DNA of 64,000 nt from Aeromicrobium endophyticum (GTDB lineage: Bacteria > Actinomycetota > Actinomycetes > Propionibacteriales > Nocardioidaceae). Position numbers and translations under genes: made by a program. The notes beneath the pieces are model-generated. The model saw only the letters and a list, made by a program, of their open reading frames with translations, made no database searches and had not been told where the DNA came from. This document shows, one piece after another, positions 8,010 through 15,101 of this stretch (position 1 is its first letter; every line of letters begins with the position of its first letter). The stretch lies in NCBI RefSeq assembly GCF_003586285.1, contig NZ_QUBR01000002.1, forward strand, positions 496,001 through 560,000, given 5' to 3'.

Positions 8010-8462
8010 TCATCGTGAGGTCGCAGCACGTGCGATGAGGACGGCTGCCGGGATGTGACCGGCAGCAAGAACCACCGCTGCGGCAGCGATCCACGGGTTG
8101 CTGAGCCACGCCGCAGCGGCCAGGAAGGCGACGACCGGCGCGACAGCCATCGGAACCGGCACAGCGAGCGTCGGCCGGTACAGCTCCACCCACGCGCGAC
8201 CTGAGTGCAGATAGCGCGCCCACAGCGCGTAGTAGCTGATCAGAGCGACCATCACCACTGGCGCCCACCAGGGGTCGAGCTCCCCCGGACGAGTGATCAC
8301 TGGCACCACCAGGCACATCGCCTGACCCGAGCGCTCGAGCAACCCCAACGGACGCGGAACCCGTGCTGCTGGGACGGGAGACGTGGGCGGAAACCACACG
8401 AGCAGCAGATTGGGCGCGAGGACGACGAGCCCGACCAGCAGACCCCAAGGAGAGAACCCCAC
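8010..8462 (-). CDS. Hypothetical four-helix membrane protein
   Basis: A 150-residue hydrophobic protein with about four to five transmembrane helices (roughly residues 5-24, 45-58, 65-85, 98-118 and 122-142) and no recognisable family motif. A GTG start at 8462 is assumed; no Shine-Dalgarno or good -10 hexamer is seen there, so the start is uncertain. Reading is open in another frame over the same stretch (to 8493), but that protein is Arg/Ser-rich and looks like a shadow. Real membrane periodicity is the main reason for keeping this frame. Confidence 0.5.
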   Translation of the reverse strand: MGFSPWGLLVGLVVLAPNLLLVWFPPTSPVPAARVPRPLGLLERSGQAMCLVVPVITRPGELDPWWAPVVMVALISYYALWARYLHSGRAWVELYRPTLAVPVPMAVAPVVAFLAAAAWLSNPWIAAAAVVLAAGHIPAAVLIARAATSR

Positions 8463-8519
8463 ACGGGAGGCTACCGCGACGCTGATACGTCATCGGACAC
8501 CCGGATGGACAGGAGCTGG

Positions 8520-8777
8520 CTACGACTCGCTGCCGCGGCCCGTCTTCTCCTGCAGCCGCTCGATGTGCTCGGACGCCTCGGCCTTGGTCAGGTCGGCCGA
8601 CAACGTCTCGCCGGCGTCGCGGGCCAACGTGTCGAGATAGCTGCGCTGGGCACCGGTCATCGGTTCGTCGCCGGTCACCCAGTCGTGGGGATCCTTCTCG
8701 GTCGTGTTCGCAGCGTCGGCACCGATGACGTCGCCGGTCGGTTGAGCATCGGTCGAATGCATGTTCGATTCAGTCAT
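8520..8777 (-). CDS. DUF3072 domain protein
   Basis: An 85-residue acidic protein. The C-terminal 40 residues carry the DUF3072 pattern 'MTGAQRSYLDTLARDAGE', followed by an Asp-Leu-Thr-Lys-Ala-Glu-Ala-Ser helix that ends in a charged tail. The family is small, soluble and of unknown function. ATG 8777 has TAGCGT (8785-8790, minus strand) seven bases upstream and no Shine-Dalgarno, so it is probably leaderless. A longer in-frame start at 8813 was rejected because it would include that hexamer. Confidence 0.75.
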   Translation of the reverse strand: MTESNMHSTDAQPTGDVIGADAANTTEKDPHDWVTGDEPMTGAQRSYLDTLARDAGETLSADLTKAEASEHIERLQEKTGRGSES

Positions 8778-8862
8778 GTCGCCCACGCTACGTCCGGCCG
8801 GCGCGGCACGCATCTCGAGCGCACGACTCGCCGATCCGCGCGTTCGCCACTAGGTTCTCGCC

Positions 8863-9249
8863 ATGAAGACGCACGAGGTGCCGACCAGCGGCGACGACCG
8901 CTCACCGTTCGACAAGTTCGTCGAGGCGTCGTACCAGCGCGTCAGCCGAGCCCCGTTCTTCGTCCTGTGCTCAGGCATCGTCATCGTCTGGTTCGCCAGC
9001 GTGCCGCTGTGGCCCGACCTGAAGTCGTGGCAGGTCGCGATCCACACGGTGGCGTCGGTCATCTCGCTGCTCCTGCTCGTGCTGCTCGAGAACGCCAGCA
9101 GGCGAGCCGAGGAGGCATCGCAGGAGAAGCTCAACGTCATCGCGGAGGCTCTGTCGGAGCTGATGGTCTCGGGTGGCCGCAACGATCCCGCCCTGGCCGA
9201 GGCCGCACGCAAGCTGCGCGAGGCCGTCGGCCTGGAGGAACGTCACTGA
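8863..9249 (+). CDS. Low-affinity iron permease-family small membrane protein
   Basis: A 128-residue protein with two transmembrane helices (about residues 36-52 and 62-82) followed by a charged amphipathic tail ('NASRRAEEASQEKLNVIAE'). This matches the bacterial half-size members of the low-affinity iron permease family. Those proteins are named after yeast Fet4 but are not shown to carry iron. ATG 8863 has TAGGTT (8851-8856) six bases upstream, a leaderless start. It converges with the alpha/beta hydrolase gene. Confidence 0.65.
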   Translation: MKTHEVPTSGDDRSPFDKFVEASYQRVSRAPFFVLCSGIVIVWFASVPLWPDLKSWQVAIHTVASVISLLLLVLLENASRRAEEASQEKLNVIAEALSELMVSGGRNDPALAEAARKLREAVGLEERH

Positions 9250-9261
9250 CGCCGTGCGCCG

Positions 9262-10146
9262 TCAGCTCGTCGCCGCGCGCACGTGGGACGCGAGGTCGTC
9301 GAGCAGGCCGCGAGCCTGCGCGGGGTCGCCGCCGTCGAGGAAGTAGTGGTCGCGGCCGGGCACGACGCGGTGCTCGACCAGCAGGCCTTCGGCGGCGAGC
9401 CGCCCCGCATAGGCATCCCCCTCGCCGCGCAGGACGTCGTGCGCGGCGGTGTAGACGACCGCTGGCGGCAGGCCCGCGACGGACTCGGCGAGCAGCGGCG
9501 ACGCGTACGGCTCCGACCGGCGGGAGGCGTCCTTGAAGTACGTCGCCCGCACGATCCTCAGCAGTCCCGGCGTGATCATGGGGCGCGCGATCGTCGACTT
9601 CTTGTCGTCGACGTCGCCGGCCACCTCCAGCGACGGCACCGCCAGCAGCTGCAGCCGTGGCGATGCGGTGCCGTGGTCGCGCGCTTGCAGGCAGGCCGAC
9701 GCGGCGAGGTTGCCGCCCCCGCTGAAGCCGCCCACGGTGATGCGGCCGGCGTCGAGACCCCACTCCCCTCCGTGCTGGCTGAGCCACGCCACGACGTCGT
9801 GGGCCTGCTCGTGGGCGACCGGGTAGCGGACGCGCGGAGCCGCCAGGTAGTCGACGTTGACCACGGCGACCCCGGCCTCGGCGACGAGGTGCCGGCAGAA
9901 GAAGTCGTCCATCCGTGGGTAGCGCATGATGAACGCGCCGCCGTGGAAGTGCACGTGCACCGCCGGCGACGTGGCCGCCGCGGGGCGGTAGACGTCGACC
10001 TTCACGCGCCCGTGCCTGGTCGGGACCGTCCGTCGTTCGGGGCTCGGCAGCTCCTGACCGGAGAAGCGCAACGCCCGGCCGTACGTCACGGTGACGGGCG
10101 CGAGCAGACCGGACATGACGGCGTACGCGTCGTGGATCAGTGCCAT
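9262..10146 (-). CDS. Alpha/beta hydrolase (HSL-type esterase)
   Basis: A 294-residue esterase/lipase of the hormone-sensitive-lipase type. The oxyanion-hole motif 'HGGAF' is followed by the nucleophile elbow Gly-Phe-Ser-Gly-Gly-Gly. The catalytic Asp ('AAHDVLRGEGDAY') and His ('GRDHYFLDGG') are in place near the C-terminus. It should hydrolyse small carboxylic esters in the cytoplasm. The ATG at 10146 was preferred over the in-frame GTG at 10173 because the protein resembles family length from there; neither has a clear ribosome site. Confidence 0.8.
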   Translation of the reverse strand: MALIHDAYAVMSGLLAPVTVTYGRALRFSGQELPSPERRTVPTRHGRVKVDVYRPAAATSPAVHVHFHGGAFIMRYPRMDDFFCRHLVAEAGVAVVNVDYLAAPRVRYPVAHEQAHDVVAWLSQHGGEWGLDAGRITVGGFSGGGNLAASACLQARDHGTASPRLQLLAVPSLEVAGDVDDKKSTIARPMITPGLLRIVRATYFKDASRRSEPYASPLLAESVAGLPPAVVYTAAHDVLRGEGDAYAGRLAAEGLLVEHRVVPGRDHYFLDGGDPAQARGLLDDLASHVRAATS

Positions 10147-10202
10147 GTGGTGGGTTCGTAGCCGGCGGGCCACCGGTTGGCTGCTGGTGCACGATGGGAG
10201 TC

Positions 10203-10862
10203 ATGAACATCACGCGCTTCGGTCATGCAGCCGTGCTGGTAGACGTCGCCGGCACCCGCATCCTCATCGATCCCGGCGTCTTCAGCGTCGACGAGACCTT
10301 CGACCTGACGGACCTCGACGCGATCGTCGTGACGCACCAACATCCCGACCACCTCGACCAGGACCGCGCGCCGGCGCTGCTCGAGCGCAATCCCGACGCC
10401 GTGCTGCTGTGCGACCCGGAGACGGCGGCCGTCGTGTCGTTCGGCACCTGGACCGAGAACGCCGATGGCCTCGAGACCACGGTGGGTGCCGTGACGCTGC
10501 GCGGCGTGGGCGCCCGGCACGCCGTCATCCTGCCGTCGATCCCCCGCATCGCGAACGTCGGCGTGGTGCTGTCGGCGCCCGGCGAGCCGGCCCTGTTCCA
10601 CCCCGGTGACACGTACGAGTACGCACCCGACGGCGTCGACGTGCTCGCACTCCCCCTGTCGGCGCCGTGGGCCAAGTCGAGCGAGACGGTCGACTTCGTC
10701 CAGCGCGTCTCCCCCGCCGCGATGTTCCCGATCCACGACTGCACCATCGCCGAGATCGCGTACGGCACGTACTGGGGACAGGTGTCGGGGCACGGCGGCG
10801 TCGACGACAGCCGGCTGCTGGGGCAGACCGAACAGGCCTCGTTTGAGTTATCTCACAACTGA
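10203..10862 (+). CDS. Metallo-beta-lactamase-fold metal-dependent hydrolase
   Basis: A 219-residue MBL-fold enzyme of the UlaG-like type. The metal-binding motif Thr-His-Gln-His-Pro-Asp-His is at about residues 52-58, a later Asp ('FHPGDTYEY') supplies a bridging ligand, and 'FPIHDC' supplies a C-terminal His. Substrate unknown. GGGAG lies five bases before the ATG. The stop codon (10860-10862) sits inside the palindrome that precedes the HTH-MurA gene, so the end of this gene and the control site of the next overlap. Confidence 0.8.
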   Translation: MNITRFGHAAVLVDVAGTRILIDPGVFSVDETFDLTDLDAIVVTHQHPDHLDQDRAPALLERNPDAVLLCDPETAAVVSFGTWTENADGLETTVGAVTLRGVGARHAVILPSIPRIANVGVVLSAPGEPALFHPGDTYEYAPDGVDVLALPLSAPWAKSSETVDFVQRVSPAAMFPIHDCTIAEIAYGTYWGQVSGHGGVDDSRLLGQTEQASFELSHN

Positions 10863-10868
10863 GATAAC
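10847..10868. promoter_or_regulatory. Palindromic operator overlapping the promoter of the HTH-MurA gene
   Basis: A perfect 9-bp inverted repeat (arms GTTATCTCA at 10847-10855 and TGAGATAAC at 10860-10868) with a 4-base centre. The right arm supplies the first four bases of TAACGT (10865-10870), which lies seven bases before the ATG at 10878. A protein bound here would block the promoter. The obvious candidate is the XRE-type HTH domain encoded by the gene itself; that is inference. Confidence 0.75.
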
Positions 10869-10877
10869 GTGGTCGGC

Positions 10878-12413
10878 ATGAGTGTTCGTGACGACTACCT
10901 TTCCCGCATCGGAGCCCTCATCCGGGACGCCCGCCAGCACAGCGGCCTCACCCAGGCCGAGCTGGCAGCCGAGCTGCGGACGAGCCAGAGCGCGATCAAC
11001 CGCATCGAGAAGGGGCAGCAGAACCTGACCCTCGACATGCTGGCGCGCATCGGCAGCGCCCTCGACTCCGAGCTGGTCAGCGTCGGAACCTCCGGCCCCA
11101 GCCACCTGCGCGTTGCCGGCGGCACCAAGCTCTCGGGCGCGATCGACGTCAAGTCGAGCAAGAACGCCGGCGTCGCGCTGCTGTGCGCCTCGCTGCTCAA
11201 CGCCGGCACCACGGTGCTGCGCAAGGTCGCGCGCATCGAGGAGGTCAACCGGCTGCTCGAGGTGCTGACCTCGATCGGCGTCAAGGCCACGTGGCTCAAT
11301 GTCGAGAACGACCTCGAGCTGGTCGTCCCCGCGACGCTCGACCTCGCGGCGATGGACGCCGACGCGGCCCGTCGCACCCGCAGCATCATCATGTTCCTCG
11401 GCCCCCTGATGCACCGCTACGACGACTTCGAGCTGCCCTACGCGGGTGGATGCGACCTCGGCACCCGAACGGTCGAGCCCCACATGACGGCGCTGCGCCC
11501 CTTCGGGCTCAAGGTCGTCGCCACCGAGGGCAGCTACCACGCCACCTCGGCCCAGGGCGCTGGTCCCGAGCGTCCGATCGTCCTGACCGAGCGCGGTGAC
11601 ACCGTCACCGAGAACGCCCTGCTCGCCGCGGCCCGCTACGACGGCGTGACCGTCATCCGCAACGCCAGCCCCAACTACATGGTCCAGGACCTGTGCTTCT
11701 TCCTGGTCAAGCTGGGGGTCGGCATCGAGGGCATCGGCACCACGACGCTGCGGGTCACCGGCAAGCCGGTCATCAACTGCGACGTCGAGTACGCCCCCAG
11801 CGAGGACCCCATCGAGGCCATGAGCCTCATCGCGGCAGCGATCGTCACCAAGTCCAGCATCACCGTGCGCCGTGTGCCGATCGAGTTCATGGAGATCGAG
11901 CTGGCGCTGCTCGAGGAGATGGGCTTCCAGTACGACCGTGGCGAGGAGTACGCGGCCGAGAACGGCGAGACGCGGCTGGTCGACATCACGACGCACGAGT
12001 CGTCCCTGCACGCGCCGATCGACAAGATCCACCCCATGCCCTTCCCCGGGCTCAACATCGACAACCTGCCGTTCTTCGCGGTCATCGCCGCGACCGCCGA
12101 CGGGCAGACGATGCTGCACGACTGGGTCTACGAGAACCGGGCCATCTACCTCACCGAGCTCAACAAGCTGGGCGCGCAGGTCAAGCTGCTCGACCCCCAC
12201 CGGGTGCTGATCGAGGGACCGACGCACTGGAGCGGCACCGAGCTGGTCTGCCCGCCCGCGCTGCGCCCCGCCGTCGTGATCCTGCTGGCGATGCTGGCCG
12301 CCAAGGGAACCTCGGTGCTGCGCAGCGTCTACGTGATCAACCGGGGCTACGAGGACCTCGCCGAGAGGCTCAACGCCCTCGGCGCCCAGATCGAGACGTT
12401 CCGCGACATCTGA
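10878..12413 (+). CDS. XRE-HTH / UDP-GlcNAc enolpyruvyl transferase (MurA-like) fusion
   Basis: A 511-residue fusion. Residues about 5-60 are a Cro/C1-type helix-turn-helix ('LTQAELAAELRTSQSAINRIEKG'). From about residue 80 to the end lies an EPSP-synthase/MurA fold. MurA active-site positions are kept: Lys95-Asn96 ('SSKNAGVALL'), the PEP-binding/fosfomycin-target Cys192 in Gly-Gly-Cys, and an Asp at 395 in 'PGLNIDN'. MurA transfers enolpyruvate from PEP to UDP-GlcNAc, the first committed step of peptidoglycan synthesis. Ordinary MurA is about 420 residues; the extra length is the HTH. The promoter is leaderless and overlaps a palindrome, so self-regulation is likely. It could be an enzyme that senses its substrate or a catalytically dead sensor. 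Confidence 0.85.
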   Translation: MSVRDDYLSRIGALIRDARQHSGLTQAELAAELRTSQSAINRIEKGQQNLTLDMLARIGSALDSELVSVGTSGPSHLRVAGGTKLSGAIDVKSSKNAGVALLCASLLNAGTTVLRKVARIEEVNRLLEVLTSIGVKATWLNVENDLELVVPATLDLAAMDADAARRTRSIIMFLGPLMHRYDDFELPYAGGCDLGTRTVEPHMTALRPFGLKVVATEGSYHATSAQGAGPERPIVLTERGDTVTENALLAAARYDGVTVIRNASPNYMVQDLCFFLVKLGVGIEGIGTTTLRVTGKPVINCDVEYAPSEDPIEAMSLIAAAIVTKSSITVRRVPIEFMEIELALLEEMGFQYDRGEEYAAENGETRLVDITTHESSLHAPIDKIHPMPFPGLNIDNLPFFAVIAATADGQTMLHDWVYENRAIYLTELNKLGAQVKLLDPHRVLIEGPTHWSGTELVCPPALRPAVVILLAMLAAKGTSVLRSVYVINRGYEDLAERLNALGAQIETFRDI

Positions 12414-12435
12414 CGCGTCGCGGGTCATCGGGTCT

Positions 12436-12462
12436 GCCCCCACGAGGGCTTAGCGTGGGGGC
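12436..12462. terminator. Hairpin after the MurA-like gene, overlapping the next promoter
   Basis: A perfect 9-bp inverted repeat (12436-12444 and 12454-12462) with a 9-base loop. It ends on the base before the GTG of the glycerophosphodiesterase gene and contains that gene's TAGCGT hexamer (12451-12456). It may terminate the MurA-like transcript, act as an operator, or both. Confidence 0.5.
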
Positions 12463-13230
12463 GTGCCCGGCTACCTCGACCCCCCTCCCCTGGCCCTCGC
12501 GCACCGCGGCGGATCAGGCGTTCCCGGCAACGTCGGCATCGAGAACTCGCTGGCAGCGTTCGTGCACGCCTACGAGCTGGGGTTCCGCTACTTCGAGACC
12601 GATGTGCGCTCGTCGTCCGACGGGGTCGTCTACGCCATCCACGACGAGGCGCTCGACCGGCTCACCGGCAGCACCGACGCCGTCAGCGCGCTGACGGCCG
12701 AGGCGCTCGACCTGCAGCGTCTCGACCAGCGCGAGCCCTTCGCCCGTCTCGGTGCGCTCTACGAGACGTTCCCCGACGCCCGCCTCAACATCGACCTGAA
12801 GTCCGACGACGTGATCGAGCCCGCGATCGAGCTGATCTCGCAGCACCGTGCGGTCGACCGCACCTTGCTCGCCTCGTTCTCGCACCGCCGGCTGCGCCGA
12901 GCTCGTCGTCTGCTGCCGCACGTCGCGACCTCCGCGTCGAGCCTCGAGGCCGCCGCCGTCAAGCTGCTGCCGCTGAGCCTGCTCCGCCGGATCAGCCTCG
13001 CCCCCGTGTGCCTGCAGGTGCCCGCGCGGCGGGGCCGTCTGCGGGTCGTCACCTCCACCTTCGTGCGCAAGGCCCACGCGCTGCAGCTGCAGGTCCACGT
13101 CTGGACGATCGACGAGGCCGACGAGATGCACCGGCTGCTCGATCTCGGCGTCGACGGCATCGTGACCGATCGCACCGACGTCCTCAAGGACGTCCTCACC
13201 GCGCGAGGCTCCTGGAAGGACCCCCGATGA
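12463..13230 (+). CDS. Glycerophosphodiester phosphodiesterase
   Basis: A 255-residue GDPD-fold (TIM barrel) enzyme. It opens with 'ALAHRGG' (His14, Arg15), followed by the metal-binding Glu/Asp of 'YFETDVR' and the second catalytic His of 'AIHDEALDRLT'. It lacks a signal peptide, so it is cytoplasmic; it hydrolyses glycerophosphodiesters to glycerol-3-phosphate plus alcohol. It starts at GTG with TAGCGT six bases upstream. Its TGA overlaps the ATG of the next gene, an MFS carrier, which may supply the substrate; this pairing supports a glycerophosphodiester uptake-and-cleavage unit. Confidence 0.85.
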   Translation: MPGYLDPPPLALAHRGGSGVPGNVGIENSLAAFVHAYELGFRYFETDVRSSSDGVVYAIHDEALDRLTGSTDAVSALTAEALDLQRLDQREPFARLGALYETFPDARLNIDLKSDDVIEPAIELISQHRAVDRTLLASFSHRRLRRARRLLPHVATSASSLEAAAVKLLPLSLLRRISLAPVCLQVPARRGRLRVVTSTFVRKAHALQLQVHVWTIDEADEMHRLLDLGVDGIVTDRTDVLKDVLTARGSWKDPR

Positions 13231-14576
13231 CCCGCTCCCCCGCCGTCGCCGACGCCACGCGGCGCGGTCCCGTCCTCGCGTGGAGCTTCTGGGACTGGGG
13301 CTCGGCGGCGTTCAACGCCGTCATCGTGACCTTCGTGTTCTCGGTCTACCTCACCGACTCGGTCGGCGACGACCTCTCCGGCCCTGTCTCGGCCAGCTCG
13401 TGGCTCGGCTGGTCCGTGGGGGCGGCCAGCCTGGTGATCGCGATCCTTGCGCCCGTCATGGGGCAGCGCTCGGACGCGTCCGGTCACCGCAAGCGGTCGC
13501 TCGCGCTGCTGACGCTGTCGGTCGTCGTCGCCACCGCGTTGATGTTCTTCGTCCAGGACAGTCCCTCGTTCCTGTGGCTGGGCCTGGCGTTGATCGCCGT
13601 CGGCACGGTGCTGTTCGAGCTCGCGCAGGTGCCGTACTTCGCGATGCTGCGCCAGGTCTCCACGCCCGAGACCGTCGGCCGGGTGTCGGGGGTCGGCTGG
13701 GCCTTCGGCTACCTGGGCGGCATCGTGCTGCTGATCATCGTCTACGTCGGGCTGATCTCCGGCGACGGCGGCGTGCTCGGCGTCAGCACCGACAACGGCC
13801 TCAACATCCGGTGGGTCGCGGTCGTCGCGGCCGCCTGGTTCCTCGCGTTCTCGATCCCGGTCCTCCTCGCGGTGCCCGAGCTGCCCGCCACTGCGCTTCT
13901 CGACGGGGAAAGCCCTGCGCCCGACGCCGGCTTCCGCGAGTCGTACCGCGTGCTGTTCGCCGAGATCCGGACGATGTGGCGCGACGACCGCCACGTGCTG
14001 CAGTTCCTGATCGCCAGTGCCCTGTTCCGTGACGGCCTGACCGGCGTGTTCACCTTCGGAGCCGTCATCGCGGTGAGCGTCTACGGCTTCACCGACGACA
14101 CCGTCATCCCGTTCGGCATCGCTGCCAACGTCGCCGCTGCCGCCGGAGCCATCGTGGCCGGACGCCTCGACGACCGGCTCGGCCCGCGGCGCGTGATCGT
14201 CTTCTCGCTGCTCGCGATGCTCGCGGCCGGCCTGATCCTGCTGTTCCTCGACGGCATGGCCGGCTTCTGGGTGTTCGGCCTGGTGCTGTGCCTGTTCGTC
14301 GGTCCCGCACAGTCGGCGTCGCGCACGTACCTGGTGCGCCTCACTCCCCCGGGCAAGGAGGGTCAGCACTTCGGCCTGTACGCCATGACCGGGCGAGCGG
14401 CCTCGTTCCTCGCGCCCACCCTGTTCGGGCTCTTCGCCTTCGTGCTGGGCGACGACCGGTGGGGCATCATCGGCATCATGCTGGTGCTGCTGGTCGGGCT
14501 GCTGGCGCTCCTGAGGGTGCCGCCGCTGACGGGTGACCGCGCCGCGGGAGCCGCTCGCGCAGAACCGGCCGCATAG
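13227..14576 (+). CDS. UMF1-family MFS transporter
   Basis: A 449-residue carrier with about 12 transmembrane helices. The N-terminal 'WSFWDWGSAAFNAVIVTFVFS' is the signature of the Atg22/UMF1 branch of the major facilitator superfamily, and 'MGQRSDASGHRKR' is the loop 2-3 motif. It is coupled to the glycerophosphodiesterase gene by an ATGA overlap. The substrate is unknown; yeast relatives export amino acids from the vacuole, while the operon partner here suggests a phospholipid headgroup or glycerophosphodiester. Confidence 0.8.
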   Translation: MTRSPAVADATRRGPVLAWSFWDWGSAAFNAVIVTFVFSVYLTDSVGDDLSGPVSASSWLGWSVGAASLVIAILAPVMGQRSDASGHRKRSLALLTLSVVVATALMFFVQDSPSFLWLGLALIAVGTVLFELAQVPYFAMLRQVSTPETVGRVSGVGWAFGYLGGIVLLIIVYVGLISGDGGVLGVSTDNGLNIRWVAVVAAAWFLAFSIPVLLAVPELPATALLDGESPAPDAGFRESYRVLFAEIRTMWRDDRHVLQFLIASALFRDGLTGVFTFGAVIAVSVYGFTDDTVIPFGIAANVAAAAGAIVAGRLDDRLGPRRVIVFSLLAMLAAGLILLFLDGMAGFWVFGLVLCLFVGPAQSASRTYLVRLTPPGKEGQHFGLYAMTGRAASFLAPTLFGLFAFVLGDDRWGIIGIMLVLLVGLLALLRVPPLTGDRAAGAARAEPAA

Positions 14577-14591
14577 AAGTGCCCGTTCAGG

Positions 14592-14617
14592 GGAATCTCA
14601 TGTGTGTCATCTACGTT
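14592..14617 (+). promoter_or_regulatory. SigR-type (thiol-oxidative stress) promoter of rbpA
   Basis: GGAAT (14592-14596) and GTT (14615-14617) are separated by exactly 18 bases. This is the consensus of Streptomyces SigR / mycobacterial SigH promoters (GGAAT-N18/19-GTT). rbpA is an established SigR target in Streptomyces coelicolor, so conserved control is plausible. The expected transcription start lies about 30 bases before the rbpA ATG. Confidence 0.8.
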
Positions 14618-14650
14618 GGACAGTGGTAAGGCACACGAAAGGGGACGCAC

Positions 14651-15043
14651 ATGGCTGAACGTGCACTGCGAGGCGCTCGACTCGGGACGCAGAGCTTCGA
14701 GGACGAGCGCGGAGTCGAGATGGCTCCCCGACAGCAGGTCGAGTACGTCTGCGCCGACGGGCACACCTTCACGGTCGTGATGGCCGACGAGGCCGAGATC
14801 CCGTTCGAGTGGGAAGACCCCAAGACCGGGGCGATCGGTCAGCTGGCCGACGGCGTCAAGCCCGAGGGCAAGGCCGAGAAGCCGGTCCGTACCCACTGGG
14901 ACATGCTCCTGGAGCGTCGCTCAGTCGACGAGCTCGAGGAGATCCTGACGGAGCGGCTCGAGCTGCTCCGCGGCGGCGAGATCGGACCGCCGCACCTGCA
15001 CCGGCCGGCCAAGAAGTCGGCTGCGAAGAAGAAGAGCGCCTAG
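14651..15043 (+). CDS. rbpA: RNA polymerase-binding protein RbpA
   Basis: A 130-residue protein that matches RbpA over its length. It has the N-terminal 'ALRGARLGTQSFE' tail, a zinc-ribbon/core-like domain ('VEYVCADGHTFTVVMADEAEIPFEWE') and the C-terminal sigma-interaction helix region ('RTHWDMLLERRSVDELEEIL'). Core Cys residues are fewer than in the four-Cys zinc members. RbpA stabilises the open complex with the principal sigma factor and contributes to rifampicin tolerance. The tail is Lys/Ala-rich. AAAGGGGAC lies before the ATG, and a SigR-type promoter lies upstream. Confidence 0.95.
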   Translation: MAERALRGARLGTQSFEDERGVEMAPRQQVEYVCADGHTFTVVMADEAEIPFEWEDPKTGAIGQLADGVKPEGKAEKPVRTHWDMLLERRSVDELEEILTERLELLRGGEIGPPHLHRPAKKSAAKKKSA

Positions 15044-15066
15044 GTCACACCGACGCCCGCACGACG

Positions 15067-15092
15067 AGGACCCCGGCTCCGGCCGGGGTCCT
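15067..15092. terminator. Bidirectional terminator between rbpA and lnt
   Basis: A perfect 11-bp inverted repeat (15067-15077 and 15082-15092) with a 4-base loop between the convergent rbpA and lnt genes. It is placed to end both transcripts. Confidence 0.85.
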
Positions 15093-15101
15093 TCTGCGTC
15101 G

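Noticed and set aside
7909..8058. 49-residue ORF on the plus strand after the AT-rich palindrome
   Set aside because: It has no ribosome site or family character and is antisense to the four-helix membrane protein gene at its 3' end.
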